Source: Oscillospiraceae bacterium | GTDB lineage: Bacteria; Bacillota; Clostridia; Oscillospirales; Oscillospiraceae | Length of the DNA: 64,000 nt | NCBI GenBank assembly: GCA_916988195.3 | Contig: CAKASQ030000008.1 | Location: 1-64,000, forward strand | Direction: 5' to 3' | Part shown: positions 23,605 to 32,474 of the stretch, in pieces | Numbering within the stretch: the first letter of the stretch is position 1 | Layout: each line of letters starts with the position of its first letter | Translations under genes and position numbers: made by a program | The notes under the pieces: generated by a model | Told to the model about the DNA's origin: nothing | Databases searched by the model: none | What the model saw: only the letters and a program-made list of their open reading frames with translations

Positions 23605-24183
23605 TTATGCAAATAACTCCAGGCAGGCGCCCCGCACCAGCGTTTCCAGCACCTGCGGATAGAGAGCACCGATCTGCTCCTGATGGGAGACGGTCAGGAT
23701 CAAGCCCCGCACCGTGGCGGCGGCCAGCGCCATGCCGCCCTTGGGCTGCAAACCGCCCGCTTCCAGCAGCGCGCGGATGTGGGTTTCGTCGTCGTGGTAG
23801 TGGGCGGTCTTCACTTCTTCCGGCAGGCGGTGCAGAAGAAAATCTGCGTCATTTTCGATGAACACAAAGGCTTTTGTCTTGGAGAGCCAACGGCAGGCCG
23901 CCAGGATCGCCGCTGCCGCGCGGTCGGCAGGAAGCAGGGGTGTATTCTCCTGCAAGGACTTCTGCGCTGCCGCGAAGCACTCGGTATGGATGTCCTCCAG
24001 TACGGCGAAAAACAGCAACTCTTTGGAATCAAAGAATTTGTAAAATGACCCTTTGGAGATTCCAACGGCCTCCGTCAGCTGCTCCACAGAGGTTTTTCGC
24101 ATCCCAATGGTAATGCCGCAGCGTCTGGCCGCTCGGATCAGGTCATTGCGGATCTGTTCATTCTGTTCGTCTGTAAAAGCCAC
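23605..24183 (-). CDS. TetR/AcrR-family transcriptional regulator
   Basis: A 192-residue protein. Residues 30-60 (TSVEQLTEAVGISKGSFYKFFDSKELLFFAVLED) are the classic TetR helix-turn-helix with the GxFYKFF signature, but the N-terminal extension before it is longer than usual (the helix MAFTDEQNEQIRNDLIRAARRCG). The C-terminal ligand domain is Ala/Leu-rich and helical. It is followed by a terminator, so it is transcribed alone. It probably represses itself through the palindrome at 24205; control of the adjacent operon is possible because of proximity. Confidence 0.85.
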   Translation of the reverse strand: MAFTDEQNEQIRNDLIRAARRCGITIGMRKTSVEQLTEAVGISKGSFYKFFDSKELLFFAVLEDIHTECFAAAQKSLQENTPLLPADRAAAAILAACRWLSKTKAFVFIENDADFLLHRLPEEVKTAHYHDDETHIRALLEAGGLQPKGGMALAAATVRGLILTVSHQEQIGALYPQVLETLVRGACLELFA

Positions 24184-24204
24184 TGCGCACGCCCCTTGGA
24201 TTTA

Positions 24205-24228
24205 TGACCACATTTATTATTTTGGTCA
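24205..24228. promoter_or_regulatory. Probable TetR operator
   Basis: TGACCA-N12-TGGTCA, a perfect 6-bp inverted repeat 22 bases upstream of the TetR start in AT-rich DNA. It is a good candidate for autoregulation. Confidence 0.6.
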
Positions 24229-24284
24229 AATTGTAGCACGATCCGAAGATGTTGTCAACGGCGTCGTTTTGCTTTCCATCATGA

Positions 24285-24953
24285 TCAAATCAGATCCAGC
24301 CTTTCCATCTCAAACGGAACCACGGTAGATTTCAGCAGTCTCGTCTCCGGCAAGCTCTGAACAAACCGGATCGCCGCCTTTGCAAAGACATAGGATTTTA
24401 CAGTATCCCAATCTGCCATCTTTACGATCTCCGCCGTGCCGTTTTCAAAATCGAACCGAATTTCGCCCCATTCGCCGTCGTTGTCTGCCTGATACAGGTA
24501 GACAGCGGCGGCTATTTTTTTGTTCCTTTTGCGGCACTCGGTCTGTTTCAGCGTCACGGTATGGATCACACCGCTTTCCAGCAGCTTCAGCCGTAGCTTG
24601 TCTAATGTGCGCCGGTAGAATCGCTCCGCACCGCTGGCTGTCGTTCCTTCAAAATCCACCGCTAAATCTTCAAAGGTGGACTGTGCGGACAAGGGGCTGA
24701 CGCGCCCACAGGTCATGCAGATGGCGTTCCGCTTTTCCAGATACCATTGCTCTTTGTAGGAAAGCTGCTCAAGCGCTGCCGTGACCGCCTTTGCCTGTAT
24801 TCCGTTCCATAGGATTTCGGCGTAGTTCCAGCTACGGTCACACCGTTCTCTGCCCCAACCGCAAGACTTATAGTTCCTTACGACTGTTAAGCCTTCTGCC
24901 TCTGGGCATTTTCCTGCTTTGCGGCAGGCGTCTCCGCCGCCCGTGCCGGACAA
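24285..24953 (-). CDS. Sigma-region-like orphan protein
   Basis: Up to 222 residues. From about residue 55 (QAKAVTAALEQLSYKEQWYLEKRNAICMTCG) the protein resembles small Clostridia proteins seen with mobile elements: a helical block, FEDLAVDFEGTTASGAERFYRRTLDKL, which looks like a DNA-binding helix-turn-helix, and an acidic C-terminal beta region (YLYQADNDGEWGEIRFDFENG). The first 45 residues are Cys/Gly-rich and have no clear ribosome site, and they overlap the divergent DUF1003 promoter, so the true start may lie inside. Function unknown; a regulatory role is a guess. Confidence 0.45.
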   Translation of the reverse strand: MSGTGGGDACRKAGKCPEAEGLTVVRNYKSCGWGRERCDRSWNYAEILWNGIQAKAVTAALEQLSYKEQWYLEKRNAICMTCGRVSPLSAQSTFEDLAVDFEGTTASGAERFYRRTLDKLRLKLLESGVIHTVTLKQTECRKRNKKIAAAVYLYQADNDGEWGEIRFDFENGTAEIVKMADWDTVKSYVFAKAAIRFVQSLPETRLLKSTVVPFEMERLDLI

Positions 24954-24958
24954 GCGGC

Positions 24959-24987
24959 TTGACCGCGCCGGAATTGCGGACTATAAT
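24959..24987 (+). promoter_or_regulatory. Promoter of the DUF1003 gene
   Basis: TTGACC (24959-24964), 17 bases, TATAAT (24982-24987): close to the sigma-A consensus, 35 bases upstream of the chosen start. Confidence 0.75.
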
Positions 24988-25021
24988 AATGCAGAAATTC
25001 CGGAATGAAAGGGCAGGCTTT

Positions 25022-25519
25022 ATGAAAGAAAACCGAAAGCTCCTGAAAGAAGTCCTCAAGGATATCCGGCATGATATGACGGATGAGGAGGTTTTAAACC
25101 TGCTGGCAGACAGCAAGATCTCCGAAAGCCCCACCGCGGAAAAATACACCTTCGGGCAGCGTGCGGCGGATGCGATCGCAAAATTTGCTGGAAGCTGGGC
25201 GTTCATCTTTTCGTTTACGGGTGTGCTGCTTTTGTGGATGGTCGTCAATACGATCCTGGCGGCAGATGCGTTCGATCCGTTCCCATTTATCCTGCTGAAT
25301 CTGGTTCTGTCCTGCGTCGCTGCCATTCAGGCGCCGCTCATCATGATGAGCCAGAACCGGCAGGAAGAAAAGGACCGCCGCCGCGCGGAAAATGATTACA
25401 AGGTCAATCTCAAAACCGAGATCATGATCGAGGATCTTTATGATAAGGTCAATGCCATTCTTGCAAAGCAGTCCGTACTGGAGAAAAAACTGCAGGAGCA
25501 GGAAGAAACAAAATCGTAA
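25022..25519 (+). CDS. DUF1003 membrane protein
   Basis: A 165-residue protein from ATG 25022 (MKENRKLLKEVLKD); the in-frame upstream extension begins before the promoter and is not real. The centre has two membrane helices (WAFIFSFTGVLLLWMVVNTIL and FPFILLNLVLSCVAAIQAPLIMM), the latter followed by the DUF1003 signature MSQNRQEEKDRRRAENDYKVNLKTE. The C-terminus is a cytosolic coiled coil. The biological role of this widespread family is unknown. It is a single-gene unit with its own promoter and terminator. Confidence 0.85.
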   Translation: MKENRKLLKEVLKDIRHDMTDEEVLNLLADSKISESPTAEKYTFGQRAADAIAKFAGSWAFIFSFTGVLLLWMVVNTILAADAFDPFPFILLNLVLSCVAAIQAPLIMMSQNRQEEKDRRRAENDYKVNLKTEIMIEDLYDKVNAILAKQSVLEKKLQEQEETKS

Positions 25520-25534
25520 TCTGCCGAAACACGA

Positions 25535-25575
25535 GGTCCCGGTAAACCATCGTCTGATGGCTTGCCGGGACTTTT
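25535..25575 (+). terminator. Terminator after DUF1003
   Basis: GGTCCCGGTAA ... TTGCCGGGAC with further pairing CCATC/GATGG in the loop region, then TTTTT. Confidence 0.85.
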
Positions 25576-25650
25576 TCCGCACAGAATTTACTTGTATTTT
25601 ATGCGGTGTTGAAAGAAATACTCAAGTAGGAGATAAGCAAAAGCGATGCG

Positions 25651-26721
25651 TCACAGCCTGTTGAGTTTTTCCTCCAGTTCAGCCGCGATGCGCTGCCGTT
25701 CTTCCTCGCTTTCTGCGCGTGCATACGGTTCCAGCGCGGCGTCCCGCTTTTGCTCCGCGTCGCGCGTCCATGCCTCAAACTCGGCCTTGGTCATATCCTT
25801 CCGCATCGTGCGCGCGTAGTATTTCTTGTATGCCCGCTGCTGCACCTGCCAGACTTCATTGTTTGCAACTTTGTCCTTAAAGCTACTGACCGCGCCGATC
25901 TCCCGGCAGGTTTTACCTGGGTCTTCCGGCGCAGGACCGGCGCAATAGGCGAAGGTCGCGCCAGGCGTCTGCAAAAACCAGCGACCACAGTTGGCGCAGC
26001 GCTTCGGAACAAACCCGCGCTGCAAGCCTTTCATGAATTCTACATAGACAAAATCCAGCAGCCGGTCAAAGTACATTTTTTCGACCACCTCCGCCTCGCG
26101 CCCAGTGCCGCGAATGCAGAACTGCGCGTTTACCTTCGGCGCGTCCACCTTCGAATCTGCGCCAAGGCTGACACCGCTGACGAACGGCTCCAAGCCTTTT
26201 TTCTCAATCTGCTGGGCCAGAGAAGTTTTTCTCTGACCCTTTTTCTTTTCAAACGGCTTGCCAGCGAAAATACTGTCCAGAAACCACGCATAGCGCTCCT
26301 GAATCAATCGGATGGCGTCCAGCTGCTCCTGCATGAACCTCGGCAGCGTATCGTCCTGCATCGCATATTCGCAGAACGCTTCCTGCGCTTCTCCCACAAA
26401 TAATTCGCTCACATCCATGCTTGCAAACAACTGCACGTCATTCCAATACAGGCGGTAAAGCGGCAAAGACGCAAATCCATTTGTCACAGCCTGAAATGCC
26501 CGCGCTGCCTGCTCTGCATCCTTTTCTGCAACGGTCTTCCGATATTGATCCAATAATTCTTGAAACGGCGCAGCGTCAAGATTCAGAATTTCCGTCAGCA
26601 CAGCGCCGTAGGGCTGCATCGCCGGATTGGATTCTACCCAATAGCCGGACGCGCCGAACTCCACCTTCGTATTGGTGCGAGGCCGATGAAAATCCAATAA
26701 ATCTTTTCCCAAAACGCCCAT
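25651..26721 (-). CDS. DUF6076-like element protein
   Basis: A 356-residue protein from ATG 26721, nine bases after AGGAGG. The N-terminal two-thirds are helical. The C-terminal region has a zinc-knuckle pattern KRCANCGRWFLQTP, YCAGPAPEDPGKTC and then RAYKKYYARTMRKDMTKAEFEAWTRDAEQKRD, which I recognise as DUF6076. Such proteins are regularly encoded at one end of mobilizable elements carrying a RepA-like ATPase and MobC, divergent from the ATPase, exactly as here. The function is unknown. It marks the left part of the element ending near 38.7 kb. Confidence 0.7.
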   Translation of the reverse strand: MGVLGKDLLDFHRPRTNTKVEFGASGYWVESNPAMQPYGAVLTEILNLDAAPFQELLDQYRKTVAEKDAEQAARAFQAVTNGFASLPLYRLYWNDVQLFASMDVSELFVGEAQEAFCEYAMQDDTLPRFMQEQLDAIRLIQERYAWFLDSIFAGKPFEKKKGQRKTSLAQQIEKKGLEPFVSGVSLGADSKVDAPKVNAQFCIRGTGREAEVVEKMYFDRLLDFVYVEFMKGLQRGFVPKRCANCGRWFLQTPGATFAYCAGPAPEDPGKTCREIGAVSSFKDKVANNEVWQVQQRAYKKYYARTMRKDMTKAEFEAWTRDAEQKRDAALEPYARAESEEERQRIAAELEEKLNRL

Positions 26722-26776
26722 GTGCGTGCGCCTCCTTTGTAGAGAATGTATTTACGCTTGTGTAGTGTATGCGCTT

Positions 26777-26859
26777 AAATGATACATTACCTATTGTGAA
26801 ATGTCAATGGTTGCGCTATCATCTGATTGCAGATTTGTAGATAATGTATCTATAATAAA
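26777..26859 (+). promoter_or_regulatory. Divergent promoter region with inverted repeat
   Basis: TTGCAG (26827), 18 bases, TATAAT (26851) precedes the ATPase gene. An inverted repeat GATACATTA / TAATGTATC (about 26779 and 26841) spans the region between the two divergent genes and could be bound by a shared regulator. Confidence 0.55.
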
Positions 26860-26882
26860 TAAAATCGAAAGGAAGCGAAAAA

Positions 26883-27944
26883 ATGGCCAAACTGGAAACC
26901 ATCAACGCAGAAGATCTGCAAAATCGGACGTATGAACCAACGCCGTTTCTCGTCGACGAACTCATTCCGAAGGGCTTGCACATCCTCGCGGGTGCACCGA
27001 AAATCGGCAAGTCTTGGCTGGCTTTGTGGCTTTGCTTATGCGTTGCGCAGGGGCAGCCGCTCTGGAATTTCGCAACAACCCAAGGCGAAGTTTTGTATCT
27101 CAGCCTTGAAGATTCGTTCCAGCGTATTCAGACACGGCTCTTTGACCTGACCGAGGACGCACCGCCGACGCTGCATTTTGCGATCATGGCCGACACGCTC
27201 AAGCACGGGTTGGAGCAGCAGATCGAGAAGTTTTTGACGGAGCATCCGACCACAAAGCTTGTTGTGATCGATACATTACAGCGTGTCCGCAGCGCGGGCA
27301 GTGACAGCAATTTGTACGCAAATGACTATCAGGAGATCGGCTTGCTCAAGAAACTTGCGGACAAGCGGCACATTGCAATCCTCTTGATTCACCATCTGCG
27401 GAAGCTCCACGATGACGATCCGATGAACATGATCTCTGGCTCGACGGGCTTAAGCGGCGCGGCAGATTCAACCTTCGTCCTGCAAAAAAGTTCACGCCTT
27501 GCCAACATTGCATCCCTGCATTGCACGGGTCGGGACATCGCAGATCGCACATTAAAACTCGAATTTGGCGAGGAAGATCACGTCTGGAAACTGCTTGAGG
27601 ACAGCAAAACTTGCAGCACGACTTCTAAGATTTCGATGCTTCAGATTGAAATTCTTCTCTCTGAGCTTCTGCAAAAAGAGTCTGAAATCAGCGCCCCTGC
27701 AAAAGCGTTGTTGGAAAAGATCGACCCTGCCGGAAGCGAGGGCTGGACGCCGAACAGCTTCTCGCATCAAATCCGAAAAAGCGTTGATACTCTAAGGCAA
27801 AACGGCATTTTAGTCTCGTTTCGAAAGAGCAACGGAGAACGCCTGATCTGCCTGAAAAGGGTCGATGGTGCCGATCTTCCCACCGTGGAAAAAATCGCCC
27901 CTATCGACCCTGCGGGTGTGTCGAGCACCCGCAGCGCGCCGTGA
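26883..27944 (+). CDS. RepA-like replication ATPase/helicase of mobilizable element
   Basis: A 353-residue protein of the hexameric RecA-like (AAA_25/RepA) group. Walker A is AGAPKIGKSWLAL (residues about 38-50), Walker B is KLVVIDTLQRVR and a later histidine segment is LLIHHLRKLHDDDPMNMISGSTGLSGAADS, all in the right order. These enzymes, like plasmid RSF1010 RepA, unwind DNA during replication of mobilizable elements. The C-terminal 100 residues are a helical extension ending in a low-complexity Pro/Thr/Ser tail. It starts seven bases after GGAAGCG and is followed by the palindrome-rich region and mobC. Confidence 0.85.
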   Translation: MAKLETINAEDLQNRTYEPTPFLVDELIPKGLHILAGAPKIGKSWLALWLCLCVAQGQPLWNFATTQGEVLYLSLEDSFQRIQTRLFDLTEDAPPTLHFAIMADTLKHGLEQQIEKFLTEHPTTKLVVIDTLQRVRSAGSDSNLYANDYQEIGLLKKLADKRHIAILLIHHLRKLHDDDPMNMISGSTGLSGAADSTFVLQKSSRLANIASLHCTGRDIADRTLKLEFGEEDHVWKLLEDSKTCSTTSKISMLQIEILLSELLQKESEISAPAKALLEKIDPAGSEGWTPNSFSHQIRKSVDTLRQNGILVSFRKSNGERLICLKRVDGADLPTVEKIAPIDPAGVSSTRSAP

Positions 27945-28071
27945 GGCGCGTGTCGCCGCTGTGTGCGGCTTTCCGAGCAGGCTGCGAGTGTGCGCGCGGG
28001 TGTGCCATACAGCCCCACGTTGCGCCGACGTGCGGGCAACGCGGAAAAACGCGGGTTCAAAGCGCAGAGAA

Positions 28072-28185
28072 GCCCCGCCGCGGCGGGGAAAATCCTCCCG
28101 TTCGGGAGGAGCCGGCATCGCATTTGGCTAGTCGCCGGTCCACCGGCTCCCTGCCAAATGCCTCAAATCGGGCAGAAGCCCGTGC
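28072..28185 (+). other. Palindrome-rich oriT candidate
   Basis: Between the ATPase and mobC, a GC-rich 260-base stretch has no gene of its own but holds several perfect palindromes: CCCCGCCGCGGCGGGG (28073-28088), TCCTCCCG-TT... (28093-28110), a nested pair GCATTTGGC/GCCAAATGC (28120-28161) with GCCGGTCCACCGGC inside, and CGGGC/GCCCG (28169-28182). oriT regions of elements with MobC and a MobA/MobL relaxase sit in exactly this position. The nic site cannot be named from sequence alone. Confidence 0.55.
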
Positions 28186-28208
28186 CCACTTTTACGAACG
28201 GAGGAAAC

Positions 28209-28541
28209 ATGAAAAAAGACAAACAATTCAGCATTCGGATCTCAGAACAGGATTTGGAAACGATACGCAGAAAAGCGGCGCAAGCGCACATGACCCAGAG
28301 CGATTATGTGACTGCATGCTGTCTCAGAAAACGGATTGTGATTCTGGACGGACTGAAAGAAGTCCTGCGGCAGCAAAAAGCCATCGGCAACAATCTCAAC
28401 CAGCTGGCTGTGCTGGCAAACATGGGCAAGGTTCAGTTCGCAAATCTGGATGCAGCTACGCAGGCGTTCGCCAAGATCAACACTGCCCTGCGGGAGTTGC
28501 AGGAGGGAGGTGCAGTGAAATCGCAATCGTCCATTTCGTGA
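28209..28541 (+). CDS. mobC: MobC-like relaxosome protein
   Basis: A 110-residue protein from ATG 28209 after GGAGGAAAC; a much longer in-frame extension upstream runs through the palindromes and is not real. It has a ribbon-helix-helix-type start (KQFSIRISEQDLETIRRKAAQAHMTQSDYVTACC) and then the MobC block LRQQKAIGNNLNQLAVLANMG, which is diagnostic. MobC helps open the DNA at oriT for the relaxase. The relaxase frame begins within its last codons. Confidence 0.85.
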   Translation: MKKDKQFSIRISEQDLETIRRKAAQAHMTQSDYVTACCLRKRIVILDGLKEVLRQQKAIGNNLNQLAVLANMGKVQFANLDAATQAFAKINTALRELQEGGAVKSQSSIS

Positions 28542-29155
28542 ACTATAAAAAGGGGACGCAGACGCGCGGCTGCATGAAAAGTGTCATGCGCTACGTTTCC
28601 CAACTCAGCAAGACGCTCTGGGAAGGACAGCAGCTCATCAGCGGCATCGGCTGTCAGCCGGAAACCGCGTTCGACGAATTCCTGAGTACGAAGCTGCTGC
28701 ACCGCAAGGATGGCGGCGTGATGTTTTACCACATGGTACAGAGTTTTCCAAAAGGTGCAGACGTCGACCCGCGCACGGCGCACGAAGCAGCTCGGCGGTT
28801 GGCAGGATATTTTGAAGGTTGCGAGGTGCTGGTCTGCACCCACGTTGACCGTGAACACATTCACTCCCACTGTATCATCAACAGCGTGAATTTTGAAACC
28901 GGTAAAAAAGTACATATGGCGGATGCGCAGATTCAGGCGCTGCGCGTTTGCAATGACCAGATCTGCGAAGAATTGGGGATGCCGAAATTCCAGAGAGATG
29001 AGCAGCGGCAGTCGCGTGGAATGTCCAATGCGGAATACTACACGGCGCTCAAGGGCGAGAGCTGGAAGTTTGAGCTGATGCGCGTGATCGACGATTGTAT
29101 GCGCTATGCCGGGAACAGGGAAGAATTTCTGGCGCTGCTTCGGGCAGAGGGCTAG
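28520..29155 (+). pseudogene. MobA/MobL-type relaxase, N-terminal part only
   Basis: The frame IAIVHFVNYKKGTQTRGCMKSVMRYVS is the usual relaxase start, overlapping mobC; no normal ATG is visible there, so initiation is uncertain (possible GTG at 28538). The catalytic region is complete: the three-histidine motif reads HVDREHIHSHCIINSVNFETGKK. The chain then ends with FLALLRAEG and a stop at 29155, about 210 residues, while relatives run 450 or more. The missing end is not lost: a matching C-terminal tail is found at 35317, after the defence genes. This part alone may still nick DNA but probably does not support full transfer. Confidence 0.75.
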
Positions 29156-29210
29156 CCTGAACCGCACTCGGTAATTTGGAAAGCAGCAACTGTGCGGCAG
29201 TCTTGCTGTT

Positions 29211-29322
29211 TATAGAATTCACACACAAGCAAGTCTGAATTATGTGTGAATTTTTTGTTGCAATTATCTGCAATTCATGATAAAATTCAAGCACAGATAA
29301 AATATATTTGTGTGCGAATTTT
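29211..29322 (+). promoter_or_regulatory. AbiE promoter with inverted-repeat operators
   Basis: TTGCAA (29258), 17 bases, TAAAAT (29281) precedes abiEi. ATTCACACA (29217) and TGTGTGAAT (29243) form a perfect 9-bp inverted repeat; a third half-site TGTGTGCGAAT lies at 29310. AbiEi antitoxins bind such inverted repeats to repress their own operon. Confidence 0.65.
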
Positions 29323-29344
29323 AATTAAGAGGGTCGGTGATTGC

Positions 29345-29950
29345 ATGGACAACCGGGAACTGGCGAAAGTGATTATTGTAAGCAGGGGTGGCGTTGCGAA
29401 ATCTGCTGATTTTGTTGCCGCCGGAATCCGTGCAGTTGATGTCGTGAATATGTGCAACGCCGGTTACCTCGAACGAGTACGCCACGGCTATTACAGCCTC
29501 ACCGGGGAAAGTATTGTTTCTGAGGAGCAGCTTCTCGCAACGCTTGTTCCGCAGGGGATTGTGTGCGCAGAATCAGCCCTCTTCTACTATGGATACAGTG
29601 ATTTCGCACCACGCAAATGGTCCATAGCAGTGCCTCGTACTATGTCCAGAGCAAAACTTGAAGTGGATGCGCTTGTTCTGCAGGCGTACTTTGTGCAGGA
29701 TAACCTGTATGAACTGGGTAAAACCACAGGGCGCTTTCAGGGCGTTGAATTGCCTGTTTATGACCGGGAAAGAACTATTTGCGACTGCTTCAAATATCGT
29801 TCCCGGCTGGACAACGAAATGTTCTCCAAGGCGTTGAATGCTTACGCAAACGATACGAAGAAAAATCTGAACAACCTTTCTGCATACTCTAAAAAGCTGC
29901 GAGTTTATAAAAAAGTGACTGAACTGATGGAGGTGCTGCTCAATGCCTGA
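29345..29950 (+). CDS. abiEi: AbiEi antitoxin, type IV toxin-antitoxin
   Basis: A 201-residue protein from ATG 29345 (MDNRELAKVIIVSRGGVAKSADFV). The winged-helix N-terminus (residues 5-55) is followed by the transcriptional-regulator-like AbiEi core: GYLERVRHGYYSLTG, ICAESALFYYGYSD and VYDRERTICDCFKYR, all characteristic. AbiEi represses the operon and counters AbiEii without forming a complex. It overlaps the toxin gene by eight bases. It is the first gene of a defence island placed inside the relaxase gene. Confidence 0.9.
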   Translation: MDNRELAKVIIVSRGGVAKSADFVAAGIRAVDVVNMCNAGYLERVRHGYYSLTGESIVSEEQLLATLVPQGIVCAESALFYYGYSDFAPRKWSIAVPRTMSRAKLEVDALVLQAYFVQDNLYELGKTTGRFQGVELPVYDRERTICDCFKYRSRLDNEMFSKALNAYANDTKKNLNNLSAYSKKLRVYKKVTELMEVLLNA

Positions 29951-30839
29951 TGTTGCAGCATCTGTACTGGCGAGATTGAAAAACAAAGCGAACGAAAGCG
30001 GAAGAACCTATCAACTTTGCCTGCAGCTTTTTTGCCAGGAGGAATTTCTGCGCCGATTGGAAGAATCCAAATATGCTGAAAATCTTGTACTTAAGGGCGG
30101 TTTGTTCATCTATACCATTACCGATTTTGACAGTCGTGTGACAATGGATATAGACTTTCTTCTCCGGAAAGTGCCAAACACACCGGAGCAGCTGAAAACT
30201 GTGCTGGAGGAAATTATTTCCGCTCCTACTGGAAATGATTTTGTGACTTATGAAATTAAAAGTGTTGCGCCGATTGCTGTAGCGAAAAAATACGCAGGAA
30301 TCGGTGCATCCCTCGTGGCTCGGATCAAGAACACAAAAACACCGCTCAACATTGATTTTGGTGTAGGTGACGTTATCGTTCCAAAGTATGAAAAGAGGAA
30401 GATTCCTACGCAGCTTGAAGATTTTTCCGCTCCGGCGGTAAATACATACTCTCTTGAAACGACCATCGCAGAAAAAATCGATGCAATCCTCAATCTGATG
30501 GAATTCTCCAGCAGAATGAAGGACTATTACGATATTTATTATCTGGCAAATAAATTTGACTTTGACGGCGTGTTGCTGACCGAAGCCATGAAAAAGACCT
30601 TTGCCAACCGTGACCACAGTTTTACCGTGAAGCAATTCGAGCAGGTGATGGCTTTCAACAGCGATGAAGCAATGCAGAAAAAGTGGAAAGCATTCTGCCG
30701 CAAAACCGATATAAAAACCGACGATTACAGTACTGTGCTTAAAACGATCAACGAATTTCTTTTTGAGCCGTTTGTTGCAGCTGTGGAAGGCAGAAACTAT
30801 GTGAAACGCTGGTCGGTGTCAGAAAACAAATGGAGCTGA
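29943..30839 (+). CDS. abiEii: AbiEii nucleotidyltransferase toxin
   Basis: A 298-residue protein. Its DNA-polymerase-beta-like active site is KGGLFIYTITDFDSRVTMDIDFLL, with the metal aspartates in TMDIDF, then NIDFGVGDVIVP and SLETTIAEKIDAILNL, plus the later YYDIYYLANKFDFD typical of AbiEii. The toxin modifies tRNA or other nucleotides and causes reversible growth arrest during phage attack. Full length and uninterrupted, so the AbiE pair looks functional. It is followed 30 bases later by hsdM. Confidence 0.9.
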   Translation: MPDVAASVLARLKNKANESGRTYQLCLQLFCQEEFLRRLEESKYAENLVLKGGLFIYTITDFDSRVTMDIDFLLRKVPNTPEQLKTVLEEIISAPTGNDFVTYEIKSVAPIAVAKKYAGIGASLVARIKNTKTPLNIDFGVGDVIVPKYEKRKIPTQLEDFSAPAVNTYSLETTIAEKIDAILNLMEFSSRMKDYYDIYYLANKFDFDGVLLTEAMKKTFANRDHSFTVKQFEQVMAFNSDEAMQKKWKAFCRKTDIKTDDYSTVLKTINEFLFEPFVAAVEGRNYVKRWSVSENKWS

Positions 30840-30869
30840 TGCCGAAAAGATAAAGAAAGGTATATTTCA

Positions 30870-32474
30870 ATGGCCAAGAAGAAAGTGGAAGAAAAAATCA
30901 ATCTGGACGCTATCCTGTTTAAATGCCGCGATATTCTGCGCAAGGCGCGCAACTCCGGATCGTTCTTTGAAAAACGCGATATGATGCTCACGCTGGTGTT
31001 TTTGCGTTTCATTGGTGAAAAATTTGAAGATGGCGTAGAGAACTTACGGCAGAATCTGATCAAAGAGGGACTTGACCCTGATGACGAAGCAATTAAAGCC
31101 GCGTTTTTGGATGACCCCACTTTTACGGACGGTACATATAACCTGCCTGTGGATGCGCGCTGGTCAACGATCATCCAGACGCCTGCACCTAAGCTGAATG
31201 TCGCCCTTGATACTGCTCTGCATAGCATTGCTGCCAGCAGCAAACAGTTGAAGGGGTGTTTTGTGGAGGGCACGTTTACCACACGCAATCTCGCTCCCAA
31301 CGATATCAAGCAGGTAGTCGATGAAGTCAATAAGATCAGTCACAGGGTCTTTGGCGAAGAGAAAGATCTGATCGGCCGCGTTTATGAGTATTTCCTGAAA
31401 GAATTTGCTGTCAACGCCACGAAAGAAGAGGGCGAATTCTACACCCCACACGATGTTGTGCAGCTGATCGCGACGATGATCGAGCCGTTTGACGGCACAC
31501 TTTATGACCCCTGCTGCGGCTCTGGCGGTATGTTTGTCCAGAGTACCGATCTTATCCGGGAAAAGCGCGGTGATATCAGGAGAATCAATGTCTACGGTCA
31601 GGAAAAGGAAGCTGCAACCTACCGTCTGGCGAAGATGAACCTGGCCCTGCGCGGCATCAGCCATAATCTCGGCGAAGAAAGCGACTCCACTTTTACGCAC
31701 GATCTGTTCAAAGGTCTTTACTTCGACTACATCATGGCCAATCCGCCCTTCAATCTGAAAGGCTGGTACGACGAGAATCTGAAAAACGATTCCCGCTGGG
31801 TGGATTACCAGACGCCGCCGGAGAGCAACGCCAACTATGCATGGATCCTCCACATTCTTTCCCATTTGAAAGCGCTCAAGGGTGTTGCAGGATTCCTGCT
31901 GGCCAATGGCGCTTTGGGCGACAGCGATACGCTTGAGATCCGAAAAAAGCTGATCCAGAATGATAAGGTCGAAGCCATTATCATTCTTCCACGCGAACTG
32001 TTTATCACCACGGATATCAGCGTCACCCTCTGGATCCTGAATCAGAATAAAAAGGGCGGAGCGTATCACGGCAGAATGCTGCGCAGCCGCGCGGGCGAAA
32101 TCCTGTTCATAGATCTGCGCACTTGGACAGAAAATCCGGTTAAAAATGAGAGCAAAAAGAAAGTCCTTTTAAGCAGCGAACAGATTCAAAAAGCCGCCGA
32201 CATTTTTCACACATGGCAATCCGAGGGAACCGACGGCGCAAATTATGCTGTGCCGGAGCTTTACCGCAGCGTCAGTAAGGACGAAATTGAAAAGCAGGGC
32301 TGGAGTCTTGTCCCCAGCAAGTATATCGAGTTTATCGACCATGATCTGGAGATCGACTATGCCGCTGAAATGAGCCGTATTCAAAAAGAGATGCGCGAAG
32401 TTCTGAAGCAGGAAATGAAGTCCCAAAAGATGCTTGAAGATGCCTTCAGGGGGATTGGGTATGACATTGAATAA
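30870..32474 (+). CDS. hsdM: Type I restriction-modification DNA methyltransferase HsdM
   Basis: A 534-residue N6-adenine methyltransferase. The SAM site is DPCCGSGGMF and the catalytic motif is NPPFNLKGW; the N-terminal bundle (FLRFIGEKFEDGVENLRQ) and the C-terminal helices that bind HsdS are also present. With HsdS it would form an M2S methylase protecting one half-divided target sequence. The start follows AAAGG. The stop overlaps hsdS by 14 bases, a usual coupling in type I operons. It appears intact and could still methylate. Confidence 0.92.
   Translation: MAKKKVEEKINLDAILFKCRDILRKARNSGSFFEKRDMMLTLVFLRFIGEKFEDGVENLRQNLIKEGLDPDDEAIKAAFLDDPTFTDGTYNLPVDARWSTIIQTPAPKLNVALDTALHSIAASSKQLKGCFVEGTFTTRNLAPNDIKQVVDEVNKISHRVFGEEKDLIGRVYEYFLKEFAVNATKEEGEFYTPHDVVQLIATMIEPFDGTLYDPCCGSGGMFVQSTDLIREKRGDIRRINVYGQEKEAATYRLAKMNLALRGISHNLGEESDSTFTHDLFKGLYFDYIMANPPFNLKGWYDENLKNDSRWVDYQTPPESNANYAWILHILSHLKALKGVAGFLLANGALGDSDTLEIRKKLIQNDKVEAIIILPRELFITTDISVTLWILNQNKKGGAYHGRMLRSRAGEILFIDLRTWTENPVKNESKKKVLLSSEQIQKAADIFHTWQSEGTDGANYAVPELYRSVSKDEIEKQGWSLVPSKYIEFIDHDLEIDYAAEMSRIQKEMREVLKQEMKSQKMLEDAFRGIGYDIE

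Noticed and set aside
27941-28208. Continuous reading frames through the palindrome-rich region into mobC and the relaxase
   Set aside because: The sequence is Arg/Gly/Pro-rich low complexity caused by GC palindromes; mobC has its own ribosome site at 28209.
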